Below are positions 54,153 through 57,118 of a stretch of DNA of 57,118 nucleotides, piece by piece. Within the stretch, counting starts at the first letter, position 1; every line of letters begins with the position of its first letter. The notes beneath the pieces are model-generated. The model did not search any database. It was not told where the DNA came from and saw only the letters and a program-made list of their open reading frames with translations. The translations under genes were made by a program, and so were the position numbers. The DNA comes from Halocafeteria seosinensis (lineage: Eukaryota; Sar; Bigyra; Bicosoecida): NCBI GenBank assembly GCA_001687465.1, contig LVLI01000576.1, forward strand, positions 1-57,118. Reading direction: 5' to 3'.

Positions 54153-55992
54153 CTAGGAAGCAAGGTTGCCTGTTCTAACCATGTCGCTTGCTTCGATTAT
54201 AGTCCGGTTGGTATTCATTACTCGTACTGGAGGAACTTGTATGTCATCCGCGCCATTTATTACTAGTAGGGGATTCGGCTGTCGCACTGTGTATTCTGAA
54301 AGAGTTGTCCCCTCCAGGAATTGTTGCGCAAGGTTTCGAAGAGTCTCGTTTTCATTTCTCAGTCGATCTCTCTCCGTTTCCACCATTAGGGTCTGTATCA
54401 TGGCGTTATTGTACCTTCGGAAGAATTTATCCAGATATGACACTTCAGGTAATTGCGGGTCGCCGCCGGGACCTTCGTGCTGTCCATCTTCTGTTTCAAG
54501 TATAGCTGCTGACTCTCCAAGATTTTCCCGTATGTTCTTTAAGTCCGTTAAGGTGTCATCCTGTCCTTGCCCTTGATTAGCCGTGTGCTCAGTGTCCATA
54601 CTTTGAGGCAAGACCAATTCTTCATTAGATTCCTGCTCCCGCGCATGTTCGGCCTGCTGCAGTATCCTCTCAGCCAGCCTTAGATTCTCAGCAAGCTGAC
54701 CCTGGGTGCTCTGGAAGCGCTTCGACAAATCGGCGAGTCTTGCCTGCGAGGCGGCATGTCGGGCTTCCATTTTCTCCTTTAGAACTTGAAAGTACTCCCT
54801 CATAGCATCTCGTTCTCCCTGAAGATTGCTGTTCTTCTTTTCTTCGTCTCTCTTTGTGTTCGTCAGCCTGACTCTCCACTTATGTACTTCTTTCTTTAAC
54901 GCTCTGATCTTTTTCTGTTTCATATCAACACCAGCGGCCATCTTTTGACCCCTGGCCATCAAGGCTTTATAGTCTTGTGTTCGCTGGTCAGTATTTGTCA
55001 TATAATTTGCATGAGCAGTCTCAAAGGCACGTTCCAGCTCTTCAATTCGATTATCTAAGACAGATTGCAGATAATGAACTCTTTCCAAATTAGCACTGTT
55101 CACCTCCTCCCTTTCAGACTCGCGTTCCTGTGAGGCAAAACTTAAAGTCCTCTGATAAGCCAGTCCGAATCTGCGGCCACTTACAGATTGTAGATCTCTT
55201 AACTTCTCTTCTTCTTCGGCATGAATCGCCTGGAACAGATGCTTCATTTCGAAAACTACTGCTTCATGACTCGATTTGGATTCCTCCATAGTCTCTTCAT
55301 AATCCTCAACGATAGTGTCAATCCCGTTTATGAACTCTGATTCCAGAGACAGCAGCCGGGTATCCTGGATCGAAATGACGAAGGCGACACTGTCTGCACT
55401 CTGGATCGTAAAAGAGAAGTATATTCTTGGCTAACGTACTTGAATTTCTAGCAACTTGTCCATATCTCTCAAGTACGATCGGACGATCACTAGGTACTGT
55501 TCGTCTGCTTCCTCAATATCTCGTTCAAGCATTTGCAGGATAGCATCTCTTCTATCAACGTCTCGACGATGGGATTGTTCCAAAATGCGACATTCTTTGA
55601 GCAACTCATCAACCTGCAACGAGCAGTGCAATCAAGAATACTCGGGATATGAACATTCTTCTCCATCTTACCTTGGTTGAACGCATGATGTTCCTCCATC
55701 CATTCGTCACTTTGGCGATATTGACTTTAGTCAGCTCAGCTTCTCTAGCTGCCTTTTGCTGTGGAGCAAGGTATAGCAGCTGCTGCTTCTCTAGTGAGAA
55801 TGAACGTTGTTCAACGCTTACCTTGAGTTCCTTGTGCTGCGCCTTCGTGAGCTTCATTCTATACTCAAACTCTGCTTGTTCTTTCTCCTTATCCTGTACG
55901 ACTTGCTGTCGCATTCGCCTCCCAGCTACCACTATCTGCTTGGCAGCACGTCGTTTGGCAGCCCGTGCTGCGGCTTTCCCAGATTGTGGCAT
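54153..55992 (-). CDS. DRC2: dynein regulatory complex subunit 2 (CCDC65)
   Basis: Four exons on the minus strand (55992-55822, 55758-55672, 55613-55440, 55364-54153) give 547 aa. The protein is almost entirely coiled coil. It carries the DRC1/DRC2 core: NGWRNIMRSTKVDELLKE, DVDRRDAILQMLERDIEEAD, QYLVIVRSYLRDMDKLLEIQ and the following RLLSLESEF. The later segment SYLDKFFRRYNNAMIQTLMV matches the C-terminal conserved block that follows the coils. DRC2 is part of the nexin-dynein regulatory complex that links outer doublets in motile axonemes. Its presence implies flagella or cilia in the life cycle. The Lys/Arg/Ala-rich N-terminus is typical. The ATG at 55992 is preferred. Confidence 0.92.
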
Positions 55993-56571
55993 CGTTCGTG
56001 GCAACGGGGTACAAATAAATGATGAAATTCAGTGCTTCTAGAATCTATCAAATCATTCACATAAAAAGTATTGGGCGCGATTTAGAATACACTTGCCTAT
56101 ATAATACTATCGTTCAGAGGTCGATAGCATGGTGCAAGTTGTTGAAGCTGCTGGAAAACAAATATCGCGCGATTCGCGCCCTAAACGGAAAGTACAGTGT
56201 TCGCTTCAAGGTCGGTGTCTCCAGAGGAAGAAAGAAGGATTCTATAAAACACTATAGGGACAGTTAAAAAAAAAAAAACTTGTTTTAATTTGATCAAACA
56301 TGACGGGACGCTCCAATATAATACAATACAATTGTATCGCCCGTATGCTGCTAAAAGAGGTCGAAACTGGCTATGTTCCACCAATACCCATATCGAAAGC
56401 TTGTTGGTACACTTCATTAGCACCAGTTTTCAAGGGGTTGCATACGCTGTCCGTGCGTTAGGGGTGCACAGCTCTCAGAGCATCTTATATACGACAACGA
56501 TTGGTTTCTGTCCAAGTGGACAATCAAAGATCTCGCCAATCATCTCGGGGACACTGTACAACACTGTTACA
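55993..56571. other. intergenic, DRC2 promoter side
   Basis: No gene supported. It contains an A run near 56268-56278. Confidence 0.5.
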
Positions 56572-57087
56572 CTAATGCCGCATTAGCTCGAGCAGTTCCA
56601 ACAGAACTTGGCGTAGAGCATTACCAGTAGCAGGGGGTTCTACTACCACTCCGTCTACTGCTAGAGGTTTCACTGTCGGGAAATTCACATCTGCAACCAT
56701 TTTTCTTGCTCCCAGGTATATCGAAGGAGCAATTGATCCAATAGAAGTCGCTCGCAAATGTGGGAAAATTAGTTTGAATAGACTCGACTCGTCAACGATG
56801 TTTGTGTCTCGGTTTGTTACCATACGGTATGAGGTTGGGTTGAAGTTGCACCTAAGTTCTGGAGGCCTCCAAGACAGAGCTGGGATATTTCGGGGGTCCG
56901 GTATCGGGGGTTTTTTCGGGGGCCCCGCCAGATTCTCTTCCGTACAGCTTGTTTTTTCGGGGCTATATGGTGAAATTTCGGGGGCACAGTTGTCAGTGAA
57001 CCAATGATGGAACATGAGCCGATTTAGGCACAGAAATAACGTGTAATTCGAGTGGTGCAACAACGTACTCTCTACTGAACTATTCAC
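56572..57087 (-). CDS. 3' part of an unrecognised gene (partial)
   Basis: An open frame runs from the stop at 56572 to about 57087 with no ATG near the upstream end except an internal one (around 57015), so the true start or an upstream exon lies elsewhere, possibly beyond 57118. The C-terminal 80 residues look genuinely coding: SSLFKLIFPHLRATSIGSIA, ARKMVADVNFPTVKPLAVDG and RQVLLELLELMRH. The upstream part (Pro-rich, with the G-run GGGGGTTTTTTCGGGGG on the plus strand) may be intron or UTR. The family is not recognised. Confidence 0.4.
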   Translation of the reverse strand: MNSSVESTLLHHSNYTLFLCLNRLMFHHWFTDNCAPEISPYSPEKTSCTEENLAGPPKKPPIPDPRNIPALSWRPPELRCNFNPTSYRMVTNRDTNIVDESSLFKLIFPHLRATSIGSIAPSIYLGARKMVADVNFPTVKPLAVDGVVVEPPATGNALRQVLLELLELMRH

Positions 57088-57118
57088 TATCTTTTAAATC
57101 TACGGTTACATCCAGGCT

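Noticed and set aside
1-57118. tRNA, rRNA, CRISPR arrays, riboswitches, bacterial operons
   Set aside because: None was recognised by eye; spliceosomal introns show the DNA is eukaryotic, so bacterial promoters and ribosome-binding sites were not called.

Overview
This window is nuclear DNA from a eukaryote. Most genes are broken by short GT-AG introns (mostly 50-110 nt, donors GTAAGT, GTACGT or GTATGT). The products are typical eukaryotic proteins: a 20S proteasome beta-2 subunit, ER glucosidase II alpha, the Fe-S assembly factor ISD11, MYG1, HMG-box chromatin protein, RGS protein and a Golgi nucleotide-sugar transporter. A dynein regulatory complex subunit (DRC2) implies that the organism makes motile flagella or cilia. 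A Golgi-type sulfotransferase, a mannosylglycerate-hydrolase-like GH63 enzyme and a ferric reductase would fit an alga or related protist, perhaps a stramenopile, but the lineage cannot be fixed from the sequence alone. I resolved the multi-exon genes by hand; every complete model below sums to a whole number of codons.

Layout. 1-7.6 kb is gene-poor and repeat-rich: a small acidic ORF, a sulfotransferase, a tandem duplication with GC hairpins (about 2050-2405), and a composite inverted/direct repeat block (4398-5600) holding a decayed chromodomain of retrotransposon type. A small glycine-zipper membrane protein gene follows. 7.6-18.7 kb is dense: an FHA-RING ubiquitin ligase, kynurenine aminotransferase, MYG1, a DEK-domain plus twin HMG-box protein and a UBTD protein. 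19.3-25.5 kb holds a 1096-aa protein of unknown function, a small two-exon gene, LYRM4/ISD11 and a GDP-mannose transporter. 25.7-32.3 kb holds glucosidase II alpha and a ferric reductase with a long membrane-embedded N-terminus. 34-45.7 kb holds an RGS protein, a basic nuclear-type protein, a RanBP2-zinc-finger protein and a disordered protein. 45.8-57 kb holds proteasome PSMB7, two tandem paralogues of an unrecognised multi-pass membrane family, a GH63 glycosidase, DRC2 and the 3' end of a further gene.

Genes working together. Glucosidase II and the GDP-mannose transporter both serve protein glycosylation in the ER/Golgi and lie tail to tail. PSMB7, UBTD and the FHA-RING protein belong to the ubiquitin-proteasome world. 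The DEK-HMG protein and possibly the FHA-RING protein act on chromatin. There are no operons. Genes are packed on both strands; several convergent pairs end within 6-180 bp of each other and some divergent pairs share 140-270 bp promoters. The most unusual items are the tandem membrane paralogues, one of which has lost most of its last exon and seems to have turned part of it into an intron; the DEK plus HMG fusion; the RGS domain that seems split by a long insert; and the chromodomain relic inside a fold-back repeat.
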